46,925 nucleotides of DNA from Pseudonocardia sp. 73-21 (GCF_001899645.1 NZ_MKVV01000098.1:1-46925); one strand, 5' to 3'; shown: positions 7,660 to 18,193, counted from the stretch's first letter. Notes: generated from the letters alone by a model not told the origin. Numbers and translations are program-made.

Positions 7660-7673
7660 GGAGGGGAGTGCGT

Positions 7674-8246
7674 GTGCGGGTGCTCGGCGTCGACCCGGGG
7701 TTGACCCGGTGCGGGCTCGGTGTGGTCGACTCCCCGGGCGGGCGTCAGGTGCGGTGCGTCGCCGTCGATGTCGTGCGCACCCCGGCCGACGCCTCGCTGG
7801 AACGGCGGCTGCTCGCGCTCGGCGCGGAGGTGGAGCGCTGGATCGCGCTGCACCGGCCCGACGTGGTGGCCATCGAGCGGGTGTTCAGCCAGCACAACGT
7901 GCGCACCGTGATGGGTACCGCCCAGGCCAGCGGGGTGGTGGCGCTGCTCGCCGCCCGCGCGGGCCTGCCGGTCGCGTTCCACACCCCGAGCGAGGTGAAG
8001 GCGGCCGTCACCGGCGAGGGCCGGGCGGGCAAGGAGCAGGTCACCACCATGGTCACCCGCGTGCTGCGGCTGGCGGAGGCCCCGCGGCCCGCCGACGCCG
8101 CCGACGCGCTGGCCCTGGCGATCTGCCACTGCTGGCGGGCCCCGATGATGGACCGGATGGCGGAGGCGAAGGCCCGCGCCGACGAACTGGCGAAGATCCA
8201 CAAGGCGCGGGTGGCCGCGGCGGCGAGGGAGGTGGCGGGCCGATGA
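7674..8246 (+). CDS. ruvC: Holliday junction endonuclease RuvC
   Basis: A 190-residue RuvC. It begins MRVLGVDPGLTRCG with the first catalytic Asp, has the second acidic site in VVAIERVFSQHN and the C-terminal acidic pair in DAADALALAICH. It cuts Holliday junctions together with RuvAB during recombinational repair. An upstream in-frame GTG at 7668 is only 1 nt from GAGGGGA; the GTG at 7674 has normal spacing and is preferred. The stop overlaps the ruvA ATG (ATGA), showing a coupled operon under the LexA box at 7644. A Lys/Ala-rich tail of about 20 residues follows the nuclease core. Confidence 0.96.
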   Translation: MRVLGVDPGLTRCGLGVVDSPGGRQVRCVAVDVVRTPADASLERRLLALGAEVERWIALHRPDVVAIERVFSQHNVRTVMGTAQASGVVALLAARAGLPVAFHTPSEVKAAVTGEGRAGKEQVTTMVTRVLRLAEAPRPADAADALALAICHCWRAPMMDRMAEAKARADELAKIHKARVAAAAREVAGR

Positions 8247-8839
8247 TCTCCTCGGTGCGCGGTGAGGTGCTGCAGATCGGGCTCGACCACGCCGTCGTCG
8301 AGGTCGGCGGGGTCGGTCTGGCGGTGTTCGCCACGCCGAACACCCTCGCCGGGCTCCGGCGCGGGGAGCAGGGCCGGCTCGCCACGTCGCTCGTGGTGCG
8401 CGAGGACTCGCTCACCCTCTTCGGCTTCGCCGACGACGAGCAGCGCGACGTGTTCGGGCTCCTGCAGTCCGTGGCGGGGATCGGGCCGCGGATGGCGCTG
8501 GCCACCCTCGCCGTCCTCGCCCCCGACGACCTGAGCCGCGCGCTCACCGAGGGCGACGTCAAGACGCTCACCCGCGTGCCCGGGATCGGCCCGAAGGTCG
8601 CGCAGCGGATGGTGCTGGAACTCAAGGACAAGGTCGCGCCCCCGGCGGCCCCCCCGTCGCAGCTCCCGGTGACGGCGAGCGGCAATCCCCGTCGTGACCA
8701 GGTCGTGGAGGCGCTGGTCGGCCTGGGCTTCACCGCCAAGCCGGCCGAGACCGCGGTGGACAAGGCCCTGGCGGGCGACGCCGACGCCGACGCGGCCGTC
8801 CTGCTCCGCACGGCCCTGGCCGCCCTGGGCCGTTCGTGA
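8243..8839 (+). CDS. ruvA: Holliday junction branch migration protein RuvA
   Basis: The 198-residue protein starts MISSVRGEVLQIGLDHAVVEVGGVGL (OB fold), continues with two helix-hairpin-helix motifs, LLQSVAGIGPRMALATLAVL and LTRVPGIGPKVAQRMVLELKDK, and ends in the small domain III (DQVVEALVGLGFTAKPAETAVDKAL) that contacts RuvB. RuvA binds the four-way junction as a tetramer and loads RuvB. The ATG overlaps the ruvC stop. Between ruvA and ruvB lies a C-rich hexanucleotide repeat. Confidence 0.97.
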   Translation: MISSVRGEVLQIGLDHAVVEVGGVGLAVFATPNTLAGLRRGEQGRLATSLVVREDSLTLFGFADDEQRDVFGLLQSVAGIGPRMALATLAVLAPDDLSRALTEGDVKTLTRVPGIGPKVAQRMVLELKDKVAPPAAPPSQLPVTASGNPRRDQVVEALVGLGFTAKPAETAVDKALAGDADADAAVLLRTALAALGRS

Positions 8840-8841
8840 CC

Positions 8842-8879
8842 GCCCCCGCCCCCGCCCCCGCCCCCGTCCCCGTCCCGTG
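8842..8879. repeat. (GCCCCC)4 microsatellite-like tract between ruvA and ruvB
   Basis: Four perfect GCCCCC units (8842-8865) are followed by degenerate GTCCCC units. The tract starts just after the ruvA stop. Slippage would be expected; being intergenic it would alter spacing rather than frame. Confidence 0.7.
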
Positions 8880-8950
8880 GTCACTCATGGCGGTTCGCGG
8901 GCCCGTTCTGACGGCCGTCGGTGACCAGGTGGCTCGTGTGGTGTGGTCTT

Positions 8951-9988
<1,038 letters not shown>

Positions 9989-10040
9989 AGCGGGGGCTGG
10001 CAGACTCGGGTGGCCCTCGACTTGCGGAGTTACGGAGACC

Positions 10041-10454
10041 ATGGACCTCTCGCTGATCTTCCCCTTCATCATCCTGCTGCTGTTCATCCCGATCTTCCTG
10101 TCCGGCCGGAAGCAGAAGCGCTTGGTGGCGGAGATGCAGGCGCTGCAGGCCTCGCTGGAGCCCGGTGACGTGGTCACCACCACGTCTGGGCTCCGGGGCA
10201 CCGTGGTCGACGCCTCCTACGAGGACACCATCGACCTGGAGATCGCCGACGGCGTCGTCACCACCTGGGTGCGTGCCGCCGTGAAGGACAAGGTCGCCCT
10301 CGACGACGCCATCGACGGGCATCACTACACCGCCGACGACGCCGCCGACTCCACGGACGCGCCGGTCGAGCTGTCCCCGTCGCTGGAGAAGGCCCCCTCT
10401 CTCGACAAGGCCCCCGCGGTCGAGGACACCGGCAACGGCACCGCGCGCAGCTGA
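10041..10454 (+). CDS. yajC: Preprotein translocase subunit YajC
   Basis: A 137-residue YajC with a single N-terminal membrane helix (LSLIFPFIILLLFIPIFL), then RKQKRLVAEMQALQASLEPGDVVTTTSGLRGTVV, the family signature. The C-terminal 35 residues are acidic and low-complexity (TADDAADSTDAPVELSPSLEKAPSLDK). YajC associates with SecDF and SecYEG. GGAG precedes the ATG. It leads a yajC-secD-secF-apt cluster, the usual actinobacterial order. Confidence 0.95.
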   Translation: MDLSLIFPFIILLLFIPIFLSGRKQKRLVAEMQALQASLEPGDVVTTTSGLRGTVVDASYEDTIDLEIADGVVTTWVRAAVKDKVALDDAIDGHHYTADDAADSTDAPVELSPSLEKAPSLDKAPAVEDTGNGTARS

Positions 10455-10517
10455 CCCACCCCCTCCGCCGCCGACCCGCACCGGGGTCGCGGTGACGTCA
10501 GGAAGAGAACCTCTGCA

Positions 10518-12266
10518 GTGGCAACCACCCCGGGGCAGATCCGCCCCGCGCGCTACCTCGCGGCCTTCGCCGGCGTCGTGGTCGTGCTCTACGCGCTGGT
10601 GTTCTTCACCGGCGACGGCAAGCCCGCTCCCAAGCTGGGCATCGACCTGCAGGGCGGCACCCGCGTCACGCTGGTGGCGCGCACCGAGTCCGGGGCCGTT
10701 CCGCCGCGCGACCAGCTCGTGCAGGCCCAGCAGATCATCGAGCAGCGCGTCAACGGGCTCGGGGTCAGCGGCGCCGAGGTCGTGCTCGACGGCAACAACC
10801 TGACGATCACCGTCCCCGGCGACGCGGGGGAGCAGGCCCGATCGCTGGGGCAGACCGCCCAGCTGCGCTTCCGCGAGGTCATCGGGCAGCCGGTCCCGGC
10901 CGCGCCCGCCGCTGCCCCCACCGCGGGCACGCCCACCACCGGAACCCCGGCCGGCGGGGCTCCCGCGGCCACCCCGGCCCCGGCCGCACCGGCCCCGAAC
11001 CAGCCGCAGGGGGCCGCGGACCCGTCCGCGCCCGTGCAGCGCGCCGTCGCGCCGGTCGCGTTCTCCCATCCGCTGCAGTCGCCCACCCCCACCCCGGCGC
11101 CGACCACGCCCGGTGCCGGCACGCAGGCCGATCCGGCCGACCCGCAGGTCGCCGCCGCGATCGAGGCCGCCCGGAAGCTTCGGCAGAGCAGCGATCCCGC
11201 CACCCAGCAGGCGGCGCTCGCCGCCCTGGACTGCTCGGCCAAGGACCCGCTGCGCGGTTACGACGACCCGACGAAGCCGCTCGTCGCCTGCAACCAGGAC
11301 GGCACCGAGAAGTACGTGCTCGGCCCGTCGTTCCTCGAGGGCACGCAGATCGCGACGGCCGCGGCCTCCCCGAACCCGCAGGGCGCCGGCTACATCATCA
11401 ACCTGACCTTCAAGAGCGAGGGCCAGGCCATCTGGGGTGACTACACGTCGAAGAACATCGGCAAGCAGGTGGCGTTCACCCTCGACGGCGAGGTCGTGTC
11501 GGCCCCGACCATCAACAGCGCCATCTACGGCCAGACCGAGATCTCCGGGCAGTTCAACCAGGCGTCGGCCAACAACCTGGCCGGGGTGCTGCGCTACGGC
11601 TCGCTGCCGCTGTCGTTCGAGTCGTCCGAGGCCCAGACGGTGTCGGCCACGCTCGGCCTCGCCTCGCTGGAGGCCGGCCTCATCGCCGGTGGCGTGGGGC
11701 TGCTGCTCGTCTTCGTCTACTGCCTGTTCTACTACCGCGTCCTCGGCCTGCTGACGATCCTGTCGCTGGTGCTGTCGGGCGCCATCGTCTTCGCCGTGCT
11801 GGTGCTGCTGGGCCGCTGGATCGGGTTCACCCTCGACCTCGCCGGCGTCGCCGGGTTCATCGTGGCCATCGGCATCACGGCCGACTCGTTCGTGATCTTC
11901 TTCGAACGGTTGAAGGACGAGATGCGGGAGGGCAGATCGTTCCGCTCCGCCGTGCCGCGGGGCTGGGTGCGGGCGCGCCGCACGATCCTCTCCGCCGACG
12001 CGGTCAGCTTCCTCGCCTCCGCCGTGCTCTACATCCTCGCCGTCGGCCAGGTGAAGGGCTTCGCGTTCACGCTCGGCCTCTCCACGGTGCTCGACCTCGT
12101 GGTCGTCTTCCTCGTGACGCACCCGCTGGTGGCGCTCGCGTCCAACTCGCGGGTGTTCTCCAGCCCGACGCTGTCGGGGCTGGGCGCGGTCGCGCGCATC
12201 GGGGCCGACCGCAAGAAGGCCGCCGCCACCGCGGCGAAGTCCGTATCCATCTCGAAGGGGGCCTGA
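10518..12266 (+). CDS. secD: Protein translocase subunit SecD
   Basis: A 582-residue RND-family subunit that uses the proton gradient to complete Sec-dependent export. One N-terminal membrane helix (YLAAFAGVVVVLYALVFFTG) precedes the D1 motif LGIDLQGGTRVTL; a large periplasm-side P1 domain and five C-terminal helices follow (LASLEAGLIAGGVGLLLVFVYC to DLVVVFLVTHPLVAL). An Ala/Pro/Thr-rich low-complexity insert of about 60 residues (roughly 125-190) interrupts P1; inserts of this kind occur in actinobacterial SecD. The GTG start is preceded by GGAAGAGA. secF begins one base after the stop. Confidence 0.96.
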   Translation: MATTPGQIRPARYLAAFAGVVVVLYALVFFTGDGKPAPKLGIDLQGGTRVTLVARTESGAVPPRDQLVQAQQIIEQRVNGLGVSGAEVVLDGNNLTITVPGDAGEQARSLGQTAQLRFREVIGQPVPAAPAAAPTAGTPTTGTPAGGAPAATPAPAAPAPNQPQGAADPSAPVQRAVAPVAFSHPLQSPTPTPAPTTPGAGTQADPADPQVAAAIEAARKLRQSSDPATQQAALAALDCSAKDPLRGYDDPTKPLVACNQDGTEKYVLGPSFLEGTQIATAAASPNPQGAGYIINLTFKSEGQAIWGDYTSKNIGKQVAFTLDGEVVSAPTINSAIYGQTEISGQFNQASANNLAGVLRYGSLPLSFESSEAQTVSATLGLASLEAGLIAGGVGLLLVFVYCLFYYRVLGLLTILSLVLSGAIVFAVLVLLGRWIGFTLDLAGVAGFIVAIGITADSFVIFFERLKDEMREGRSFRSAVPRGWVRARRTILSADAVSFLASAVLYILAVGQVKGFAFTLGLSTVLDLVVVFLVTHPLVALASNSRVFSSPTLSGLGAVARIGADRKKAAATAAKSVSISKGA

Positions 12267-12267
12267 C

Positions 12268-13467
12268 ATGGCCACGTCAGGGGTCCTCTCCCGGCTCTAC
12301 ACCGGCACCGGCGCGTTCGACATCGTCGGGAAGCGGAAGACCTGGTACGTCGCGTTCGGCCTGCTCGTGGTCATCTGCCTGGTGTCGATCGTGTTCCGCG
12401 GCTTCAACCTCGGCATCGACTTCACCGGCGGCACCCAGGTGCAGTTCCCCGCGTCGGGCACGTCGGCGCCGGCCACCACCGAGACGGTGGGCCCGGTGGT
12501 CGAGAAGGCGATCGGCGAGCCCGCGGAGTCGATCCAGACCGCGGGTACCGGGGCGTCGCAGTCGGTCCTCATCCGCACCAACTCGCTCACGCCCGCCCAG
12601 ACGGTCGCACTCAAGCAGGCGCTGTTCGACTCGTTCAAGCCCCGCGGCACGGACGGCACACCGTCCCAGCAGGTCATCAGCGACAGCGCGGTGAGCGGGA
12701 GCTGGGGCGGTCAGATCACCCAGCAGGCGATCATCGCGCTGGCGGTGTTCCTCGTGCTGGTCACGCTGTTCCTGGCGTTCTACTTCGAACGCGCGATGGC
12801 CGTGGCCGCGCTCGTGGCGCTGATCCACGACGTCGTCGTCACCGCGGGCATCTACTCGATCGTCGGGTTCGAGGTCACCCCGTCCACGGTGATCGGCCTG
12901 CTCACCATCCTGGGCTTCTCCCTCTACGACACGGTCGTGGTGTTCGACAAGGTCAAGGAGAACGGCCGCGGCCTGCTCGGCCTCACCCGCCGCACCTACG
13001 GCGAGGCCGCCAACCTGGCGCTCAACCAGACGCTCATGCGCTCGATCAACACCTCGCTCATCGCGGTGCTGCCGGTCATCGGCCTGATGATCGTCGGTGT
13101 CGGCGTGCTCGGGGTCGGGACGCTGGCCGACCTGGCGCTGGTGCAGATGGTCGGCATCGTGGCCGGTGCGCTGTCGTCGCTGATGCTGGCCACGCCGCTG
13201 CTCGTCGACCTCAAGATGCGCGACCCGCGCTACCAGCAGCAGGCCAAGCGGGTCGCGGCCCGGCGCGCGCGGGCGTCGGCGCAGGCCACCGACGCGGACG
13301 GCGACGAGCCGGACCTCGCCGACGACGCCGTGCTCGCCACCGAGCTGCGGCGCGAGCGGGCGATGGCGGCGGCGTCGAGCGCGCCGGCGCGGCCCGGCAA
13401 GTCGGGTTCGCGCGCGGCCCGGCCGTCCGGCAAGGCGTCGCGTCCGACGGGGAAGCGCAGCCGTTGA
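12268..13467 (+). CDS. secF: Protein translocase subunit SecF
   Basis: A 399-residue partner of SecD with the signature LGIDFTGGTQVQF after the first membrane helix, and five later helices including IIALAVFLVLVTLFLAFYF and STVIGLLTILGFSLYDTVVVFDKVKEN. The last 80 residues are a basic, Ala/Arg/Ser-rich cytoplasmic tail. GAAGGGGG inside the secD end serves as Shine-Dalgarno. Its stop overlaps the apt TTG start. Confidence 0.97.
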   Translation: MATSGVLSRLYTGTGAFDIVGKRKTWYVAFGLLVVICLVSIVFRGFNLGIDFTGGTQVQFPASGTSAPATTETVGPVVEKAIGEPAESIQTAGTGASQSVLIRTNSLTPAQTVALKQALFDSFKPRGTDGTPSQQVISDSAVSGSWGGQITQQAIIALAVFLVLVTLFLAFYFERAMAVAALVALIHDVVVTAGIYSIVGFEVTPSTVIGLLTILGFSLYDTVVVFDKVKENGRGLLGLTRRTYGEAANLALNQTLMRSINTSLIAVLPVIGLMIVGVGVLGVGTLADLALVQMVGIVAGALSSLMLATPLLVDLKMRDPRYQQQAKRVAARRARASAQATDADGDEPDLADDAVLATELRRERAMAAASSAPARPGKSGSRAARPSGKASRPTGKRSR

Positions 13468-14012
13468 GCGCCGAGACCGTCCCGGACGACTCGGTGCTGG
13501 AGCTCGCCCACGTCCTCGGGCTGGTCCGCGACGTTCCCGACCATCCGCAGCCGGGAGTGCTCTTCCGCGACGTCACGCCCGTGCTGGCCGACGCCGAGGC
13601 CTTCGCCACCATCGCCACCGAGCTGGCGTCGCTGGTGGGGGAGGCCGATGTCGTGGTCGGGGTGGAGGCGCGGGGGTTCCTGCTCGGCGCCGCCGTCGCG
13701 CTGGTGGCGGGCACCGGCATCGTGCCCGTGCGCAAGGCGGGCAAGCTGCCGCGCGTCGCGGGGTCGCGCACCTACGAGCTCGAGTACGGCACGGCCACCC
13801 TGGAGCTGCCGGCGGACGTCATCGCCCCCGGGGCACGCGCGTTCGTCGTCGACGACGTCCTGGCCACCGGCGGCACCGCGGCCGCGGCCTCGGCGCTGCT
13901 GGCCGGCGCCGGCGTCGACGTGGTCGGCTTCGGGGTGCTGCTGGAGCTCACGGCGCTGGGCGGCCGCGACGCGCTGGCCCCGATCCCGGTGCACGCCCTG
14001 CTCACCGTCTGA
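13464..14012 (+). CDS. apt: Adenine phosphoribosyltransferase
   Basis: A 182-residue type I phosphoribosyltransferase that makes AMP from adenine and PRPP. VVGVEARGFLLGAAVAL and the PRPP loop AFVVDDVLATGGTAAAA are both present, with the adenine-specific PGVLFRDVTPVLAD near the N terminus. The TTG start overlaps the secF stop (TTGA), implying coupling; a GTG at 13494 is an alternative but would trim conserved residues little. secF-apt-rel is a conserved actinobacterial string linking purine salvage with ppGpp metabolism. Confidence 0.95.
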   Translation: MSAETVPDDSVLELAHVLGLVRDVPDHPQPGVLFRDVTPVLADAEAFATIATELASLVGEADVVVGVEARGFLLGAAVALVAGTGIVPVRKAGKLPRVAGSRTYELEYGTATLELPADVIAPGARAFVVDDVLATGGTAAAASALLAGAGVDVVGFGVLLELTALGGRDALAPIPVHALLTV

Positions 14013-14024
14013 CCGGTCCGGGAC

Positions 14025-14030
14025 TATCCT
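14025..14030 (+). promoter_or_regulatory. -10 element of a leaderless rel promoter
   Basis: TATCCT is followed by 7 nt and the GTG at 14038. This gives rel its own promoter despite its closeness to apt. Confidence 0.55.
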
Positions 14031-14037
14031 TCCCAGG

Positions 14038-16362
14038 GTGACCGATGTTCAGCCCGCCGCCCCGGTGTCCGAAGCCGAGGCCGACGGGGTGAGCTCGCGG
14101 CCCTCGGCCACCCGGCGCGTCCGCGCCCGCATCGCACGACGGATGACGCCACAGCGGGTGGGGCCCGTCGCCCCGGTCCTGGAACCGCTGGCCAGCGTCC
14201 ACCGCGCCATGCACCCCAAGGCCGATCTGGCGCTGCTGCAGCGCGCCTACGACGTGGCCGAGGAGAAGCACGAGGGGCAGAAGCGCAAGTCCGGCGACCC
14301 CTACATCACCCACCCGCTGGCCGTCTCCACGATCCTGGCCGAGCTGGGCATGGACACCACCACGCTGGTGGCGGCGCTGCTGCACGACACGGTGGAGGAC
14401 ACCGACTACTCGCTCGACCGGCTGCGCGACGAGTTCGGCGAGGAGGTCGCCCACCTCGTCGACGGCGTCACGAAGCTCGACAAGGTCGAGCTGGGCAGCG
14501 CGGCGGAGGCCGAGACCATCCGCAAGATGGTGGTCGCCATGGCGCAGGACCCCCGCGTCCTGGTGATCAAGTTGTCGGACCGGCTGCACAACATGCGCAC
14601 CATGCGGTTCCTACCGCCGGAGAAGCAGGCCAAGAAGGCCCGCGAGACCCTCGAGGTGCTCGCCCCGCTGGCGCACCGGCTGGGCATGGCCACGGTGAAG
14701 TGGGAGCTCGAGGACCTGTCGTTCGCGATCCTGCACCCGAAGAAGTACTCGGAGATCGTGCGGCTCGTGGCCACCCGCGCGCCCTCGCGCGACACCTACC
14801 TCAAGCAGGTGATCAGCGAGGTCTCCACGCAGCTCGACGGCGCGCGGATCAACGCGAAGGTCGAGGGCCGCCCCAAGCACTACTACTCGATCTACCAGAA
14901 GATGATCGTCAAGGGTAAGGACTTCGACGACATCCACGACCTGGTCGGCGTCCGCGTGCTCGTCGACGAGGTGCGCGACTGCTACGCCGCCATGGGCATG
15001 GTCCACGCGCTGTGGCAGCCGATGCCGGGCCGGTTCAAGGACTACATCGCCCAGCCGCGGTTCGGGGTCTACCAGTCGCTGCACACCACCGTCATCGGGC
15101 CGGACGGCAAGCCCCTGGAAGTGCAGATCCGCACGCACGAGATGCACCACACCGCCGAGTACGGCATCGCCGCGCACTGGCGCTACAAGGAGATCGCGCG
15201 GGGGCAGTCGGGCGGCAGCGGCGTCGAGCTCGACGACATGTCGTGGATGCGCCAGCTGCTCGACTGGCAGCGGGAGGCCGCCGACCCGGGCGACTTCCTG
15301 GAGTCGCTGCGTTTCGACCTGGGCACCAAGGAGATCTTCGTCTTCACGCCCAAGGGCGACGTGATCACGCTGCCGTCCGGCTCCACGCCCGTCGACCTGG
15401 CGTTCGCCGTCCACACCGAGGTCGGCAACCGCTGCATCGGCTCCCGCGTCAACGGCCGGCTCGTGGCGCTGGAGCGCAAGCTCGAGTCCGGCGACGTCGT
15501 GGAGATCTTCACGTCCAAGGCGGAGGGGGCGGGCCCCAGCCGCGACTGGCTGGCGTTCGCCGCGTCCCCGCGGGCCAAGACGAAGATCAAGCAGTGGTTC
15601 GCGAAGGAGCGTCGCGAGGAGGCCATCGAGGCGGGCAAGGAGGCCATCACCCGCGAGGCGCGCCGCACGTCGATGCCGCTGCAGCGGCTGGTCTCCGCCG
15701 ACGCCATGGCCGCGCTCTCGCACGAGCTGCACTTCCCGGACCTCTCCGGGCTCTACGCCGCCGTCGGTGAGGGCCACGCGAGCGCCCGCCACGTCGTGCA
15801 GCGGCTCGTCGCCCTGCTCGGGGGCGAGGAGCAGGCGGAGGAGGACCTCGCCGAGCGCGCCACCCCGTCCACCGTGCGGCTGCGCCGGGCCGCGGGGGAG
15901 GCCGGCGTCGTCGTCCGCGACGGCGAGGCCGACATCGGCGAGCTCTACACGAAGCTCGCCCGCTGCTGCACGCCCGTGCCCGGCGACGACATCCTCGGCT
16001 TCGTCACCCGCGGCGGTGGCATCTCCGTGCACCGCACCGACTGCACCAACGCCCAGGAGCTGCAGAGCCGCGCCGAGCGGATCGTCGACGTGGCGTGGTC
16101 GGTGTCGCCGGGCTCGGTGTTCCTCGTCGCGATCCAGGCCGAGGCGCTCGACCGCCACCGGCTGCTCTCCGACATCACGAAGGTGCTGGCCGACGAGAAG
16201 GTCAACATCCTGTCGGCGTCGGTCACCACGTCGCGCGACCGGGTCGCGGTCTCGCGCTTCAGCTTCGAGATGGGCGACCCCAAGCACCTCGGCCACGTGC
16301 TCGGGGCCGTGCGCAACGTGGAGGGCGTCTACGACGTGTACCGGGTGACGAGCGCGAGCTGA
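14038..16362 (+). CDS. rel: Bifunctional (p)ppGpp synthetase/hydrolase Rel
   Basis: A 774-residue long RelA/SpoT homologue. Order: HD hydrolase (about 60-210) with LLHDTVEDT and IKLSDRLHNMRT; synthetase (about 260-400) with KVEGRPKHYYSIYQKM, DIHDLVGVRV and YQSLHTTVIGPDGKPLEVQIRT; TGS domain IFVFTPKGDVITLPSGSTPVDLAFAVH; conserved-cysteine region LARCCTPVPGDDILGF; C-terminal ACT domain. Both catalytic halves look intact, so it should make and degrade the alarmone in response to amino acid starvation. The leaderless GTG start was chosen from the upstream TATCCT. Confidence 0.97.
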   Translation: MTDVQPAAPVSEAEADGVSSRPSATRRVRARIARRMTPQRVGPVAPVLEPLASVHRAMHPKADLALLQRAYDVAEEKHEGQKRKSGDPYITHPLAVSTILAELGMDTTTLVAALLHDTVEDTDYSLDRLRDEFGEEVAHLVDGVTKLDKVELGSAAEAETIRKMVVAMAQDPRVLVIKLSDRLHNMRTMRFLPPEKQAKKARETLEVLAPLAHRLGMATVKWELEDLSFAILHPKKYSEIVRLVATRAPSRDTYLKQVISEVSTQLDGARINAKVEGRPKHYYSIYQKMIVKGKDFDDIHDLVGVRVLVDEVRDCYAAMGMVHALWQPMPGRFKDYIAQPRFGVYQSLHTTVIGPDGKPLEVQIRTHEMHHTAEYGIAAHWRYKEIARGQSGGSGVELDDMSWMRQLLDWQREAADPGDFLESLRFDLGTKEIFVFTPKGDVITLPSGSTPVDLAFAVHTEVGNRCIGSRVNGRLVALERKLESGDVVEIFTSKAEGAGPSRDWLAFAASPRAKTKIKQWFAKERREEAIEAGKEAITREARRTSMPLQRLVSADAMAALSHELHFPDLSGLYAAVGEGHASARHVVQRLVALLGGEEQAEEDLAERATPSTVRLRRAAGEAGVVVRDGEADIGELYTKLARCCTPVPGDDILGFVTRGGGISVHRTDCTNAQELQSRAERIVDVAWSVSPGSVFLVAIQAEALDRHRLLSDITKVLADEKVNILSASVTTSRDRVAVSRFSFEMGDPKHLGHVLGAVRNVEGVYDVYRVTSAS

Positions 16363-16551
16363 CGGAACGCCGGGTGAGCTGCACGTCGAGAATCGGGCCG
16401 CGGCAGGGCACCCGACGTGGCCGGGCCGTCGTGACCGGGGGGCCGCGGCGCGAGCGGGGAGCCAGGCGCGCCGCGAGGCCGGCCGAAGATCGCACCGTGA
16501 TCCCGCCGTGGGCGTGGTCGCGGGTGTGGTCCTGGTCGGACGGCGCCGGGC
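16363..16551. other. Intergenic region between convergent rel and esterase gene
   Basis: No plausible ORF, RNA gene or clear terminator hairpin was found in this 189-bp GC-rich stretch. Confidence 0.5.
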
Positions 16552-18193
16552 TCAGCCGCCCCACAGGCCGCAGTGGTGCTCGGCGGCCACGTCCGCGGCC
16601 GGGCGGGCGGCCATGGTGGTCGCGCCGATGGAGAGCACCTGGCCGGCGCCGCTCCAGCGGGGCCAGGTGCGGGCGTCACCGCTCGGGTCGCCCGCGACCA
16701 CGAACCGTGCCCAGGCCGCCACCATCCGGTCGGCCTGCGTCCGCTGGGCCGGGGTGAACGCCGGCTGCCCGGGCACGAGGTCGAACAGGTAGGCCATCTC
16801 GGCGCCGTGCGTGGCGCCGCCGGCCAGCGTCGGCGGCAGCCCGATGAACGTCGACGGCGCGGTCGGGTCGGCGAACTCGTAGGCGTAGAGCGGGGCCTGC
16901 GCCTTCCCGTAGGCCGCCAGCGCGGGGCAGGCGTACGCCCGGTCGGTGACGACGTCGGCCCAGGCCCGGCCGGGGGAGCGGCCGAGGGCGGGGTAGGCGC
17001 CGCCGGCCGCGGCGGGGTCCGGGGCGACGGCGGCGAGCATGGACCGGAAGCGGTCGACGGTGAGCGGGGCGCCGGCGTTGTCGAAGAACGCGGCGGTGAA
17101 CAGCGTGCCCTCGTCCTGGTCGGTGCCCATGAGCGTCGGCATCGGGCGGGGGTCCTCCGGCCGGGCGGGCAGGGTCGGCGTGCCGACCGCGGGGCTCCAG
17201 TACACCCCCGTCCCGTGGACGAGACGCGCGACGGGCTGCGCCCGCAGGCAGGCCAGGGCCGTCGCGGGGTCGGGGCAGCCCAGCCGCGCGGCCGCGGCCA
17301 GCCCGTTGCGGACCACCTGGTCCACCGGCTTCCAGGTGGCGCTCGCCGGGCCGGCGGCGGGGACGACCACGCGGTAGAGGTCGGCCGTGCCGCACTCGCC
17401 GCTCTGGACGACCGCCTGGCGGAACAGGTCCGCCGCGGTCGGCGAGGCCCTCTGCGCGCACACGCTGTCGGCGCCCGCGGACTCCCCGGCCAGCGTCACC
17501 GCGGCCGGGTCGCCGCCGAACGCGGCGACGTTGCGCTGCACCCACCGCAGCGCCGCCTGCTGGTCGAGCAGCCCGAAGTCGCCGGAGCCGTCGAGCCCGG
17601 GCAGACCCAGGTAGCCGAGCATCCCGAGCCGGTAGTTCGCGGTGACCACGACCATCGGCCCGGCCGTGGCCAGGCGTCGGGGATCGACGTCGCCGCCCGA
17701 CCCTGCGCTGAACGCGCCGCCGTGCAGGAACACCAGCACGGGCAGCGTCGACGCCGCGGTGGTGCCCGCCGGGACCGTGACGTCGACGGTCAGGCAGTCC
17801 TCGTCCGTGCTCGCCGCCGTCAGGGTGCGGGGTGCCGGGAGCGGCGGCGAGCTGGGGGCAGCGGGGACCGGGTCGCGTGTGGTCCCGGGTGCCGGTCCAC
17901 CCCGACGCGGGCTGCGGCGGGGCCCAGCGCAGCGGACCGACGGGCGGGGCGGCGTAGGGCAGGCCGCGGTAGCGCAGGACGTCACCGTCGGCCAGGCCCG
18001 TGACCGCGCCCTGCTCGACGGTGACGGCGGGGCCGAGCGGAGGGGCGACGGGACCGGGCGCCGAGCAGGCCGCCAGGAACGACAGGCCGATCGCGGTCGA
18101 CACCCGGCGACGCACGGCTCCCCGTCGTGGTCGGGACGGCGACCGGCTCGACCGGCGTGCCGCCGCCGGCCCGGGCGCCGGGCGGATCGTCAT
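16552..18193 (-). pseudogene. Frameshifted type-B carboxylesterase lipoprotein
   Basis: Two overlapping reading frames together make one esterase. The first (from ATG 18193) encodes a signal peptide with lipobox LAAC (RRRVSTAIGLSFLAACSAPG), then ADGDVLRYRGLPYAAPPVGPLRW and GPRCPQ. The second, shifted by one base, resumes with TDEDCLTVDVTVP, the nucleophile elbow TLAGESAG, the acidic GTDQDEG and the histidine region ATHGAEMAYLF, to the stop at 16552. The switch must lie in about 17810-17858, where a G5 run occurs at 17854-17858. As written the gene cannot make a full protein; sequencing error or a recent mutation are both possible. It follows the cyclophilin gene by 19 bp. Confidence 0.8.
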
